In this document: one piece after another, positions 1 through 7,495 of the stretch | Position numbering within the stretch: position 1 is the stretch's first letter | Layout: every line of letters begins with the position of its first letter | Assembly (NCBI GenBank): GCA_030431255.1 | Contig: JAUIJL010000002.1 | Coordinates: forward strand, 186,001 to 250,000 | Direction: 5' to 3' | Source: Thermoanaerobaculia bacterium | GTDB lineage: Bacteria > Acidobacteriota > Thermoanaerobaculia > Multivoradales > J023 | Length of the DNA stretch: 64,000 nucleotides | Notes under the pieces: generated by a model | What the model was told of the DNA's origin: nothing | Databases searched by the model: none | The model's input: the letters and a program-made list of their open reading frames with translations, nothing else | Translations under genes and position numbers: made by a program

Positions 1-1
1 C

Positions 2-3000
2 ACTTTTGAAACGCCGGCCATGCCCGAGACCCAGCTTTCGCCAGAGGAACAGGCGAAGCGCAAGGCTGAGCTGGAAGCGGCCAAAGAGAAATTCGACCAG
101 GCGGACAGCGCGGGCGGCACGGTGGAGGCGGTGAAAGACATGCCGCCCAGCGCAAAGGCTATGCATCAGGGCAGCATGGGGGCGAAGGTCGGCGAGGTGG
201 TGGCCGCGGACCAAAAGAAGTTTGAGGCTGAGGCGCCGAAGATCGAAGCGCGCATGGGTGGCGAGCAGGATGTCGGCGAGGTCCCCAAGGTGGAAGCTCC
301 CGCCATCGGTGAGGTCAAGCTGGCGGAGGGGCAGGTCGCGCCCACTCAGAAGCCGGATCTTCCGCCCACCGCCGATCCGCAGACCTATCAGGGCAATAAA
401 GAAGTTAAAACCCTGATGGACAAATTTTTCAGCCTCTTCGGCTTCGGCAAGGATTCGATCGATAAATCCTTCAAAGAGGTCAACACCGGCGACGACATCG
501 AAACCTCACCGGGACCGAAACCCAAAGTCCCCCGGGCCAAGGGAACGGAGACCGACGACGAGCGCATCGATCGAGACAAAGCCCAAAGCAAGCAGGAATC
601 GGAAAAGGCCGGGCTCGCAGCCCAGCAGAAAATCCTCGACGGTCCCGGTCCGGAGCAGGCGAAAACCCGTGAGCACACCGAAAGCCGCCCCTTGCCGCAG
701 CTCCAACGGGTCGAGTCACCCACGGTCGTTGCCGCGGAAGGCGCCCAAAGCTTCCAGCAAATCGCCGCCCGAGAAGACGAGTCCTTGGTCGCCCAATTCG
801 ACAAGGACCAGCACGAGTCCATGCAGCAAAGCTTGGTGGAGGCTCAGCGCAAGACCGCAGAGGCGGAGACGGAACGGGATACCAAGCGCAAGGAGGAGAT
901 GGACAAGGCCGATGCCGAGCGCAAGGCCGTGGAGGAAAAGGCCGACACGGACCAAAAAGCCAAGGTCCTAGAGGCGCGCAAGACCATCCAGACGGAACGG
1001 CAGAAAACCGTCGATGCCCAGGCGGCGGAGGTCAAAAGCGTCGAAAAGGAATCCGAAGACGCCCGCAAAGAAGAGCGGGGCAAGATCAAAAAGCGGGTAG
1101 AGGACGACGAAAAAGCCATCTCCACCAAATACGACGAAAAAGAAGGTGAGGCTAAAAAGGAGCTGAAAAAGGGTGAGGATAAGGCAGCCAAAGAGAAGGA
1201 AAAATCCGAAAAGGAATCCGAAAACCAGAGTTGGTGGGATCGAGCCAAGAGCTGGGTCAAGGAGCAATTTGCCAAGCTGACGGCGGTGATCGGAAAGATC
1301 TTCGACGCCGTCCGCTCCTTGGTCAAAAAAGCCCTCGACGCCGCACGCAAATTCGCCAAGGACCTGATCGACGCGGCCGCCGCCTTCATCAAGAAAGCGA
1401 TCGAAGCCTTCGGCGAGCTGGTGAAGGGCCTGGTCAACGTGCTGGTCGGCACCTTCTTCCCGGATCTGGCCAAGAAGCTCAACGAGGCCATCGACAGTGC
1501 CGTGGCTCTAGCTAAAAAAGGTGTGGATTTCGTCGCCGAGCAGATGAAAAAAGGCGTCGACGCCATCGTCGATGCCTTGCAGAAGGGCATCGACGCCGTG
1601 CTCAACGCCTTCCAAGGCGCCCTCAACTTTGCCATCAGCTTGGTGCAGGCGGCCCTCACCGGTGATTGGGGCGCGGTCTTCAAGCAGCTCTTGGAGGCAG
1701 CCCTCAAGCTCCTGGGTATCGATCCCAAAGCATTCTACGCTTTCATCGCCAAGGTCCAGGAAACCCTCGGCCTGATCGTCGACAAACCGGGACAATTCCT
1801 TTCCAACGTCTTGGGAGCCGTGAAACTAGGCTTTTCCCTCTTCGCCGGCAATTTCCTCAAACACTTGAAGGCGGGCATCGTCGGCTGGTTGACGGGATCC
1901 CTGGGTGGCGACATCCAGATCCCGAAAACCTTCAACCTATTGGGCATTCTCGACTTGGTCCGTCAGCTTTTGGGTTTCACTTGGGATTGGCTCAAAAAAC
2001 GCGCCGCCAAAATCATCGGCGAGAAAAACGTCGAGCGGTTGGAATACCTTTTTTCCTACGTCGACACCTTGCGCAAGGAGGGTTGGGGCGGGTTGTTCAA
2101 GCGGCTCCAAGAAGATCTCACCGGCCTCAAAGAAAAGGTTTTGGGTGAGATCGGCCAATTCCTCACTGTCCAGGTGATCAAAGCGGCGGTGCTTTGGTTG
2201 GCGGGTTTATTCAATCCCGTGGGAGCTTTGGTCAAGGTGGTGATGACGGTGTGGAATATCTACACCTTCCTGCGCGACCAGCTGAGCCGCATGATTCAAG
2301 TGGTGAAAACCGTGGTCGGTGCCCTCGACAAGATTGCTCGCGGGGTGATCGAGGAGGCGGGCAAGAAAGTCGAGTCCGTGCTTGGTCTGCTGATTCCCGT
2401 GGCCATCGACCTGCTGGCCAAGCTGCTCGGCCTGACCGGCGTCACCGCCAAAGTGCGATCGATTCTGAAGGCGGTCAATCAGTCGATCACCAAGACCGTC
2501 GACAAGGTTTTAAAGAAAGTTGCTGCCAAATTCAAAGGTAGGGGCAAGGGTAAGGGCAAGGGTGGAGGTAAGGGCAAGGATAAGAAGCTGACTAAACAGA
2601 AAACCGCACCTTTTTCCAAAACCATCGGAAAGCGTCTTCCAATCCCACTGAAGAAAGGAAAACACCATCTTCATATCGTCGACACCGGGAAAAAAGCCCA
2701 AATCCGGATGGAGAGCACCCCAAAGGAAGTGCGGATTCTCTTAGCTGCGTGGAAGAAGCAAGTAGCAAACTTGCCTGACAGCATGGAAAGCAACGCCAGA
2801 ACCTGGATCGCCGATATCGAGGGGGTGTTGACTCCCACCCAAGAGCAGGCAGATCTAATTGCCCTAGCGAGAGAGCGTACGGTCCAGGCTCCTCGCGAGG
2901 TTCGCAACCCCAAAAGCCAAGGCGCAAAGGAAGCGCGCCTGAAGAAAATCGAAGACGGCCTATCCGACGAGGAACAATTGATCGTTGATCGCCTTAAGAA

Positions 3001-4072
3001 GCTAGTACCCATGCTAGAGGTCGATCAACGAGATTTCATCGTCCGGTTCCAGAAAGCATCAGCGATCAAATCCTTCTCGAAATGGGTGAGGGCCGGTGAT
3101 TGGGATCGAGAGTGGTCAAAAGTTTTTGGCCTGGCAAAGCGAAACGCTGAGTTTGATCGAGCTTGGGGGCAGCTTAATGGCAAGATCGAGGAGCGCCAAG
3201 ATCCCAACGATGGCAGAGCCCGGCAAGTGAAGCTCAAAGGGGCAAGCTCCGCGGATCCCAATCTCCTGAAGCTGGCAACAGAGCTGGTGGTGCAAGAAGG
3301 AAAAACTCGACCACAATTCAAGAAACCCGGTGGATTCGATGTTTCCGACATTCAAGAATTTATCAAGGCGAGCAAACGCCTTCCCCACCATGGCAACGTT
3401 GCACGTGTCCTAGCTCCAAAGGTCCTAGCCCTGTTGCTGAAGCAAAAGAATATTCTGGCTTCTGGGGCAGCCGGTAAGTACCGATTCCCGGATCTACCGC
3501 CCCAGCGCCACTTTCCCGCTTCATGGTTGAAACCAGGAATCATCCGCGAAACTTTCTATGAGGCGGGCTCTGGTTGGGCAAGCGCCAAGAAAACCATTCA
3601 ACAACGGGATATGCCTCGGTTCGAAGGGCCAATGCAGAGATATGAAGCCGCCTTGGCCGCGAACGACAAGGCCGGGCAGGATGCTGCCGAAGTGGAGTGG
3701 GAAAAACTACGGGCAGAAGGGGTTGGGATGGACGCAGATATCGATTCACTAAGCCCCGCTCAACGGTCACACTTCGTTCGCTCAACCCCGGGCAGCGGCG
3801 CCGTCAACGGAAACTACTTTCATGTGGATCACGGTGTTCCTGTTGCCCAGCATTGGTCGAGCCTCCAAGGAAACAATACCCGCGAAACGGTACGGCAGAA
3901 GTTCAACATTAATAAGAACAATCTAAAGCTCGCCTGGCACATATCCAACCTCACAAAGAACTCTGCAGGCGCAAGGTTCCATTCGTGGGTTGGACCCAAA
4001 TTCACGTCGCAGTATCAAACGAATGGCGATGTGGGCATTGTGGAAGGCGCGACTCGTTTTGTCGGAATGTGA
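2..4072 (+). CDS. eCIS cargo/core protein with C-terminal HNH-like nuclease toxin domain (5' partial)
   Basis: The frame is open to the left edge, and the first Met (position 20) has no Shine-Dalgarno, so the protein probably continues upstream. Residues are numbered from that Met. Residues 1-250 are low-complexity, 255-405 are a highly charged Lys/Glu helix region, and about 405-835 are long amphipathic/hydrophobic helices. About 838-858 is a Gly-Lys linker, followed by a segment with GKHHLHIVDTGKKAQI. This layout is that of the large proteins next to eCIS clusters, which usually begin with a DUF4157 'eCIS core' domain; here that domain would lie outside the window. The last ~90 residues contain VDHGVPVAQHW (1269-1279) and NNLKLAW (1300-1306) with later Asn and Lys, which resembles an HNH/betabetaalpha-metal nuclease (candidates His1271, His1278, Asn1301, Asn1310). 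I infer a payload loaded into the particle. The adjacent downstream gene is structural, so no immunity gene is evident. The nuclease call is less certain than the eCIS call. Confidence 0.8.
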   Translation, partial: TFETPAMPETQLSPEEQAKRKAELEAAKEKFDQADSAGGTVEAVKDMPPSAKAMHQGSMGAKVGEVVAADQKKFEAEAPKIEARMGGEQDVGEVPKVEAPAIGEVKLAEGQVAPTQKPDLPPTADPQTYQGNKEVKTLMDKFFSLFGFGKDSIDKSFKEVNTGDDIETSPGPKPKVPRAKGTETDDERIDRDKAQSKQESEKAGLAAQQKILDGPGPEQAKTREHTESRPLPQLQRVESPTVVAAEGAQSFQQIAAREDESLVAQFDKDQHESMQQSLVEAQRKTAEAETERDTKRKEEMDKADAERKAVEEKADTDQKAKVLEARKTIQTERQKTVDAQAAEVKSVEKESEDARKEERGKIKKRVEDDEKAISTKYDEKEGEAKKELKKGEDKAAKEKEKSEKESENQSWWDRAKSWVKEQFAKLTAVIGKIFDAVRSLVKKALDAARKFAKDLIDAAAAFIKKAIEAFGELVKGLVNVLVGTFFPDLAKKLNEAIDSAVALAKKGVDFVAEQMKKGVDAIVDALQKGIDAVLNAFQGALNFAISLVQAALTGDWGAVFKQLLEAALKLLGIDPKAFYAFIAKVQETLGLIVDKPGQFLSNVLGAVKLGFSLFAGNFLKHLKAGIVGWLTGSLGGDIQIPKTFNLLGILDLVRQLLGFTWDWLKKRAAKIIGEKNVERLEYLFSYVDTLRKEGWGGLFKRLQEDLTGLKEKVLGEIGQFLTVQVIKAAVLWLAGLFNPVGALVKVVMTVWNIYTFLRDQLSRMIQVVKTVVGALDKIARGVIEEAGKKVESVLGLLIPVAIDLLAKLLGLTGVTAKVRSILKAVNQSITKTVDKVLKKVAAKFKGRGKGKGKGGGKGKDKKLTKQKTAPFSKTIGKRLPIPLKKGKHHLHIVDTGKKAQIRMESTPKEVRILLAAWKKQVANLPDSMESNARTWIADIEGVLTPTQEQADLIALARERTVQAPREVRNPKSQGAKEARLKKIEDGLSDEEQLIVDRLKKLVPMLEVDQRDFIVRFQKASAIKSFSKWVRAGDWDREWSKVFGLAKRNAEFDRAWGQLNGKIEERQDPNDGRARQVKLKGASSADPNLLKLATELVVQEGKTRPQFKKPGGFDVSDIQEFIKASKRLPHHGNVARVLAPKVLALLLKQKNILASGAAGKYRFPDLPPQRHFPASWLKPGIIRETFYEAGSGWASAKKTIQQRDMPRFEGPMQRYEAALAANDKAGQDAAEVEWEKLRAEGVGMDADIDSLSPAQRSHFVRSTPGSGAVNGNYFHVDHGVPVAQHWSSLQGNNTRETVRQKFNINKNNLKLAWHISNLTKNSAGARFHSWVGPKFTSQYQTNGDVGIVEGATRFVGM

Positions 4073-4086
4073 GCGGAGACAAGCTG

Positions 4087-4719
4087 ATGAATACCTTCCC
4101 CCAATCCCCCCAGCTCAAAAAGGGCGCCCTGGTGGCCTACCGCGGTGGACCGCCGGAGGTGATCGCTTTCCAATACAACCCGGAAACCTTGTCTCGCTCT
4201 CTGGAGCCCCAAACCGCGAGCCCGGAGAGCGCGGAGGTGGAGGCCCTGCGCTTGACCGGTGCGCCGGTGGAGACGATCAAAATCGAAGCCCTGCTCGACG
4301 CCATCGACCAGCTAGAAGAAGGGGTCGACACCGCCATCGAGGACGGCATCCATCCCCAGCTGGCCCTGTTGGAGCTCTTGATCTACCCGGAAAGCTCCCA
4401 CGTGCAGCTCAACAACACCTTGCTCGCCCTGGGCACCATCGAGGTAGTGCCCGCCCAAGGCCCCTACCTGCTCTTCGTCTGGGGACCGAAAAGGGTGCTG
4501 CCCGTGCGCCTGACGGAATTCTCCGTGACGGAGGAATTCCACGACCCGGACTTGAACCCCGTGCGCGCCAAAGTGTCCCTCGGCCTGCGGGTGTTGTCGT
4601 ACAACGACTTGCCGCGGGACCACCCCGGTTACTCCCTTTTCCTAGAGCACCAAATCAACAAAGAAAGCTTGGCCCGCAAAGCCCGCGCCGGGGGCGACCT
4701 GGGCGTGGATGGATTCTGA
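4087..4719 (+). CDS. eCIS tube-baseplate adaptor (Afp7-type CIS tube protein, N-terminal domain)
   Basis: A 210-residue protein. The ATG is chosen because GGAG lies 8 nt upstream and the protein then begins MNTFPQSPQLKKGALVAYRG. The conserved start 'KGALV.Y....PEVIAFQYNPETLSRSL' is typical of contractile-injection-system tube-terminal proteins (the Afp7/CIS_tube family), which join the inner tube to the baseplate hub. In many eCIS this protein carries a C-terminal LysM domain. Here the LysM module is a separate gene 11 nt downstream. The 14-nt gap from the cargo gene and the tight following genes indicate one operon. The protein is cytoplasmic until particle assembly. Confidence 0.85.
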   Translation: MNTFPQSPQLKKGALVAYRGGPPEVIAFQYNPETLSRSLEPQTASPESAEVEALRLTGAPVETIKIEALLDAIDQLEEGVDTAIEDGIHPQLALLELLIYPESSHVQLNNTLLALGTIEVVPAQGPYLLFVWGPKRVLPVRLTEFSVTEEFHDPDLNPVRAKVSLGLRVLSYNDLPRDHPGYSLFLEHQINKESLARKARAGGDLGVDGF

Positions 4720-4730
4720 GGAGGCTACCC

Positions 4731-5033
4731 ATGTTCGACCCCACCAGCCGCTACGCCGGATCCGACACCCGAGTCCACGTTGACGAGGACGGTCGCGAAA
4801 TCCGCCACATCACCCGCCGCTTCCTGCCCGACGGCCGCCGCCAACCCCTGCTCGGTGAGTCGGTCGTGCGTCAGCGGGACCGCTTGGACCTGGTCGCCCA
4901 CCGCAGCCTGGGAGATCCCGGCGCTTGGTGGCGGGTGGCGGACGCCAACGAGGCCATGGACCCGGCGGAGCTGACCGAGCACCCCGGCGACGTGCTGCGT
5001 GTGGCCGTGCCCCAACCGGATACGGATTCCTGA
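4731..5033 (+). CDS. LysM-like small baseplate hub protein
   Basis: A 100-residue protein. The start is preceded by GAGGCTACCC right after the previous stop. Residues ~45-93 (DRLDLVAHRSLGDPGAWW ... ADANEAMDPAEL ... GDVLRVAVP) match the LysM fold seen in tail protein X and Afp7 C-termini, which connects tube and hub rather than binding peptidoglycan. Its place between the tube adaptor and the gp27-like hub supports this. An independent short gene instead of a fused domain is a useful subtype marker for this eCIS. Confidence 0.75.
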   Translation: MFDPTSRYAGSDTRVHVDEDGREIRHITRRFLPDGRRQPLLGESVVRQRDRLDLVAHRSLGDPGAWWRVADANEAMDPAELTEHPGDVLRVAVPQPDTDS

Positions 5034-5043
5034 GGAGCTGGAG

Positions 5044-6195
5044 ATGTCCGAGCTCGGCGTTCGCCTCAATCTGCTGATCGGCCCGACGGTGCCGATACCC
5101 GCTCCCGCCCCGCTGATGGAAGCGCTCGACGGGGTGGAGGTGACCCATCAAAACGGCAAGCGATCGGGTTTTCAAATCACCTTCCGCACCGGCAAGGGAC
5201 CGAAGATGCTGCTCGATCTCGCCCTGATGGAGCTGCCTCTCTTGAAACCCGGCTGCCGGGTGATCCTGACGGTCTTCATGGGAGCCTTTCCCAAGGTGTT
5301 GATCGACGGCTTGATCGTGCGCTCGGAATTCAAACCGGCCCAAAAGAAGGGCGACCCCACCCAGTTGATCCTGACCGGCGAGGACGTGTCCTTTGCCATG
5401 GATCAGGAAGAGAAAAACGTCGAGCATCCGGCCCAGCCCGACACGGTGGTCGCGCTCAAGATCATCGCCCTCTACGCCCAATACGGCATGATCCCTGTGG
5501 TCATCCCGCCACCGTCCCTGGACGTGCCGATTCCCACGGATCGAACGCCGACACAACAAGGGACCGATCTACAGCATTTGCAGAAGATGGCCAAGCGTTA
5601 CAACTACGTCTTCCACGTCACGCCGGGACCGGTGCCGGGCACCAATACGGCCTATTGGGGGCCGGACCTACGGGTCGGCATTCCCCAAGCCGCGCTGACC
5701 GTGGACATGGGCTCCGACACCAATGTCGAGTCCTTGGAATTCGAGAATTCCGCAGCCGAGGCCACCCAGGTGCGCGGATCGGTGCAGGATCGTTTGACCG
5801 GCCTCAAGCTGCCGGTGGTCAGCCTGCCGAGCCTGAAAATCCCCTTTGCGCTGTCGCCGGCTCTCGCCAACAGCAAAGTCGCCAAGATCAAGGCTTACCG
5901 CGCCCTTTCCGGACGCAACATCGTGCAGGCCGTGTCCGACGCCTCCGCCGACAGCGAGAAAACCTCCGACGTGGTCAAAGGCACGGGAGAGTTGGACACC
6001 GCCCGCTACGGCGGCATCTTGCAAAGCCGGGGCGTGGTCGGCGTGCGCGGGGTCGGGCTGCGCTACGACGGCCTCTACTACGTGCAAAGCGTCACCCACA
6101 ACCTGACCCGCAATAGCTACAAACAGAAATTCGAGATCGTGCGCGAAGGCACCATCTCCACAGTGCCCATGGTGCCGGTTCGCGGCATCGCCTGA
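5044..6195 (+). CDS. Phage late control D / gp27-like hub protein (VgrG N-terminal half)
   Basis: A 383-residue protein whose ATG follows GAGGAGCTGGAG. It resembles phage late control gene D proteins, the trimeric hub equivalent to gp27 and to the N-terminal half of VgrG/Afp8. Visible signs are the early 'VEVTHQNGKRSGFQITFRTG' beta-rich segment, the 'MAKRYNYVFHVTPG' stretch and the C-terminal 'GLRYDGLYYVQSVTHNLTRNSYKQKFEI', a common ending of this family. It lies between the LysM gene and the separate OB-fold spike gene, so the usual VgrG fusion is split here. Predicted cytoplasmic structural protein of the baseplate centre. Confidence 0.85.
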   Translation: MSELGVRLNLLIGPTVPIPAPAPLMEALDGVEVTHQNGKRSGFQITFRTGKGPKMLLDLALMELPLLKPGCRVILTVFMGAFPKVLIDGLIVRSEFKPAQKKGDPTQLILTGEDVSFAMDQEEKNVEHPAQPDTVVALKIIALYAQYGMIPVVIPPPSLDVPIPTDRTPTQQGTDLQHLQKMAKRYNYVFHVTPGPVPGTNTAYWGPDLRVGIPQAALTVDMGSDTNVESLEFENSAAEATQVRGSVQDRLTGLKLPVVSLPSLKIPFALSPALANSKVAKIKAYRALSGRNIVQAVSDASADSEKTSDVVKGTGELDTARYGGILQSRGVVGVRGVGLRYDGLYYVQSVTHNLTRNSYKQKFEIVREGTISTVPMVPVRGIA

Positions 6196-6204
6196 GGTAT
6201 CGGC

Positions 6205-6708
6205 ATGGACGACCCTAAGTTTTACGGCAAATACCGCGGCAAGGTCGAAAACAACATCGATCCCCAGCAGCAGGGTCGGGTGCAGATCAGCTGCCCGGCG
6301 GTGCTCGGCGACGGCTCCTTGGCTTGGGCCATGCCGTGCACGCCCTACGCCGGACCCGGGGTCGGCCTGTTTTTGGTGCCGCCCGTGGGAGCCGACGCGT
6401 GGATTGAATTCGAAGGCGGCGACCCGGATTATCCGATTTACGCCGGTGGATTCTGGAATCTCGGCGATGTGCCCGCCTTGCCGGCCCTAGCGTCCACCAA
6501 GGTGCTCAAAACCGACGGCGCGACCCTAAAAATCGACGACCTGCCCGGAGCCGGCGGTTTCACCCTCGAGGTGGGTCCGCCGGTCCTGCCGATTCCCGCG
6601 ACCCTCAAATTCGCCGCCGACGGCATCGAGATCTCCCACGCCGCGGGCAAGATCAAGCTCGCCGCCACCGGCGTGTCGATCAACGACGGCGCCCTGGAGG
6701 TGATCTGA
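6205..6708 (+). CDS. gp5-like/baseplate assembly protein V spike (OB-fold)
   Basis: A 167-residue protein. 'YGKYRGKVENNIDPQQQGRV' at the N-terminus and 'GVGLFLVPPVGADAWIEFEGGDPDYPIYAGGFW' are the standard gp5/VgrG OB-fold signature. The C-terminal ~60 residues (FAADGIEISHAAGKIKL, VSINDGALEVI) form the short beta-helical needle. It would form the trimeric central spike on top of the gp27-like hub. Its stop overlaps the next start (TGATG), so it is translationally coupled to the PAAR gene, which caps the spike. Confidence 0.9.
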   Translation: MDDPKFYGKYRGKVENNIDPQQQGRVQISCPAVLGDGSLAWAMPCTPYAGPGVGLFLVPPVGADAWIEFEGGDPDYPIYAGGFWNLGDVPALPALASTKVLKTDGATLKIDDLPGAGGFTLEVGPPVLPIPATLKFAADGIEISHAAGKIKLAATGVSINDGALEVI

Positions 6709-7034
6709 TGTCCGGTTTCCTTTACCACGTCGGTGCGCCGACCCAATGCCCCCACGGCGGTCAGGGCACCACGGTGTCGTCGAATGTGCGGGTCAAGGTG
6801 TTGGGTCAGCCCGTGGCGACCTCCGCCGACATGACCACCATCGCCGGCTGCCCCTTCACTTCCGGCAGCAATCCCCAGCCGTGCACCCAGGTGCAATGGA
6901 TCACCCCGGCGGTTCGGGTGCGGGTCCAAGGCACTCCCGCCTTGTTGCAAACCAGCCCGGCGCTGTGCGTTTTCGGGGCCGTGCCCCAGGGCGCGCCGAT
7001 CATCAGTGGACAAACCCGAGTCCGGGGGATGTGA
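6708..7034 (+). CDS. PAAR-like spike-tip protein
   Basis: A 108-residue protein starting with the overlap TGATG. It contains 'CPHGGQGTTVSS', 'KVLGQPVATSADMTTIAGCPF', 'PQPCTQVQW' and 'VRVQGTPALLQTSPALC'. These short beta repeats with Cys/His match PAAR-like proteins (Afp10 type; DUF4280 relatives) that sharpen the spike and bind a metal ion. Candidate ligands are Cys14, His16, Cys48 and Cys59 plus the C-terminal Cys. Position and overlap with the spike gene support the role. Some PAAR proteins carry C-terminal effectors; this one has none. Confidence 0.85.
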   Translation: MSGFLYHVGAPTQCPHGGQGTTVSSNVRVKVLGQPVATSADMTTIAGCPFTSGSNPQPCTQVQWITPAVRVRVQGTPALLQTSPALCVFGAVPQGAPIISGQTRVRGM

Positions 7035-7035
7035 C

Positions 7036-7494
7036 ATGAGCACACCCATCCGCAAACCGAAACGATATATCCAGGCCGACCGCTCGGACCTGGCCTGGCC
7101 CTACGACCTCGCCGACGACGGCACCACGTCCATGTTGAGGGATCTACCCGGCACTGCCCCTGGCTCATCTCCGGGATCGTCGGATCGCTTGGCCTCGCAC
7201 CACCATCTGCGGGATTTGCTCGAGCAGCTCCTGCTCACCCAACCCGGCGAGCGGGTGATGCGTCCGGATCTGGGCAGCGGCCTGGCCCATCTGATCTTCG
7301 AGCCGGCCGGCGAAGCCTTGGCCGCGGCGCTTCAAGCCCAGGCACAGGCGGTGATCCTCCAGCATCTGGGGGATCGCTTGGAGCTGGAAGGGCTCGACGT
7401 GCAGGCCGAAGATTCCAAGCTGCGCATCACCGTCGCCTATCGACCCAAACCCGACGGTCGGCGCCGGGTGGAAACTTTCGAGCGGGGGGTTTGA
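7036..7494 (+). CDS. GPW/gp25 family baseplate wedge protein
   Basis: A 152-residue protein. The ATG lies 1 nt after the PAAR stop; an upstream in-frame start at 7006 is inside the PAAR gene and less likely. 'HHLRDLLEQLLLTQPGERVMRPDLGSGLAHLIFEP' is the diagnostic gp25/GPW core, with the conserved 'LL.T..GER.M.P..G'. The C-terminus 'LEGLDVQAEDSKLRITVAYRP' also fits. The N-terminal ~55 residues (Pro/Arg-rich, with 'GTAPGSSPGSSDR') are an extension. gp25 seeds sheath polymerisation at the baseplate (family knowledge). The next gene starts 1 nt after the stop. Confidence 0.9.
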   Translation: MSTPIRKPKRYIQADRSDLAWPYDLADDGTTSMLRDLPGTAPGSSPGSSDRLASHHHLRDLLEQLLLTQPGERVMRPDLGSGLAHLIFEPAGEALAAALQAQAQAVILQHLGDRLELEGLDVQAEDSKLRITVAYRPKPDGRRRVETFERGV

Positions 7495-7495
7495 G

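Noticed and set aside
7-19. TGAAACGCCGGCC occurs here and at 15261-15273.
   Set aside because: A 13-nt match in GC-rich DNA; here it is probably coding and no wider homology surrounds it. Likely chance.
844-1728. A 294-codon - strand ORF inside the cargo gene.
   Set aside because: Ser/Ala-rich mirror of the Lys/Glu/Ala helices on the + strand; no recognisable protein features.
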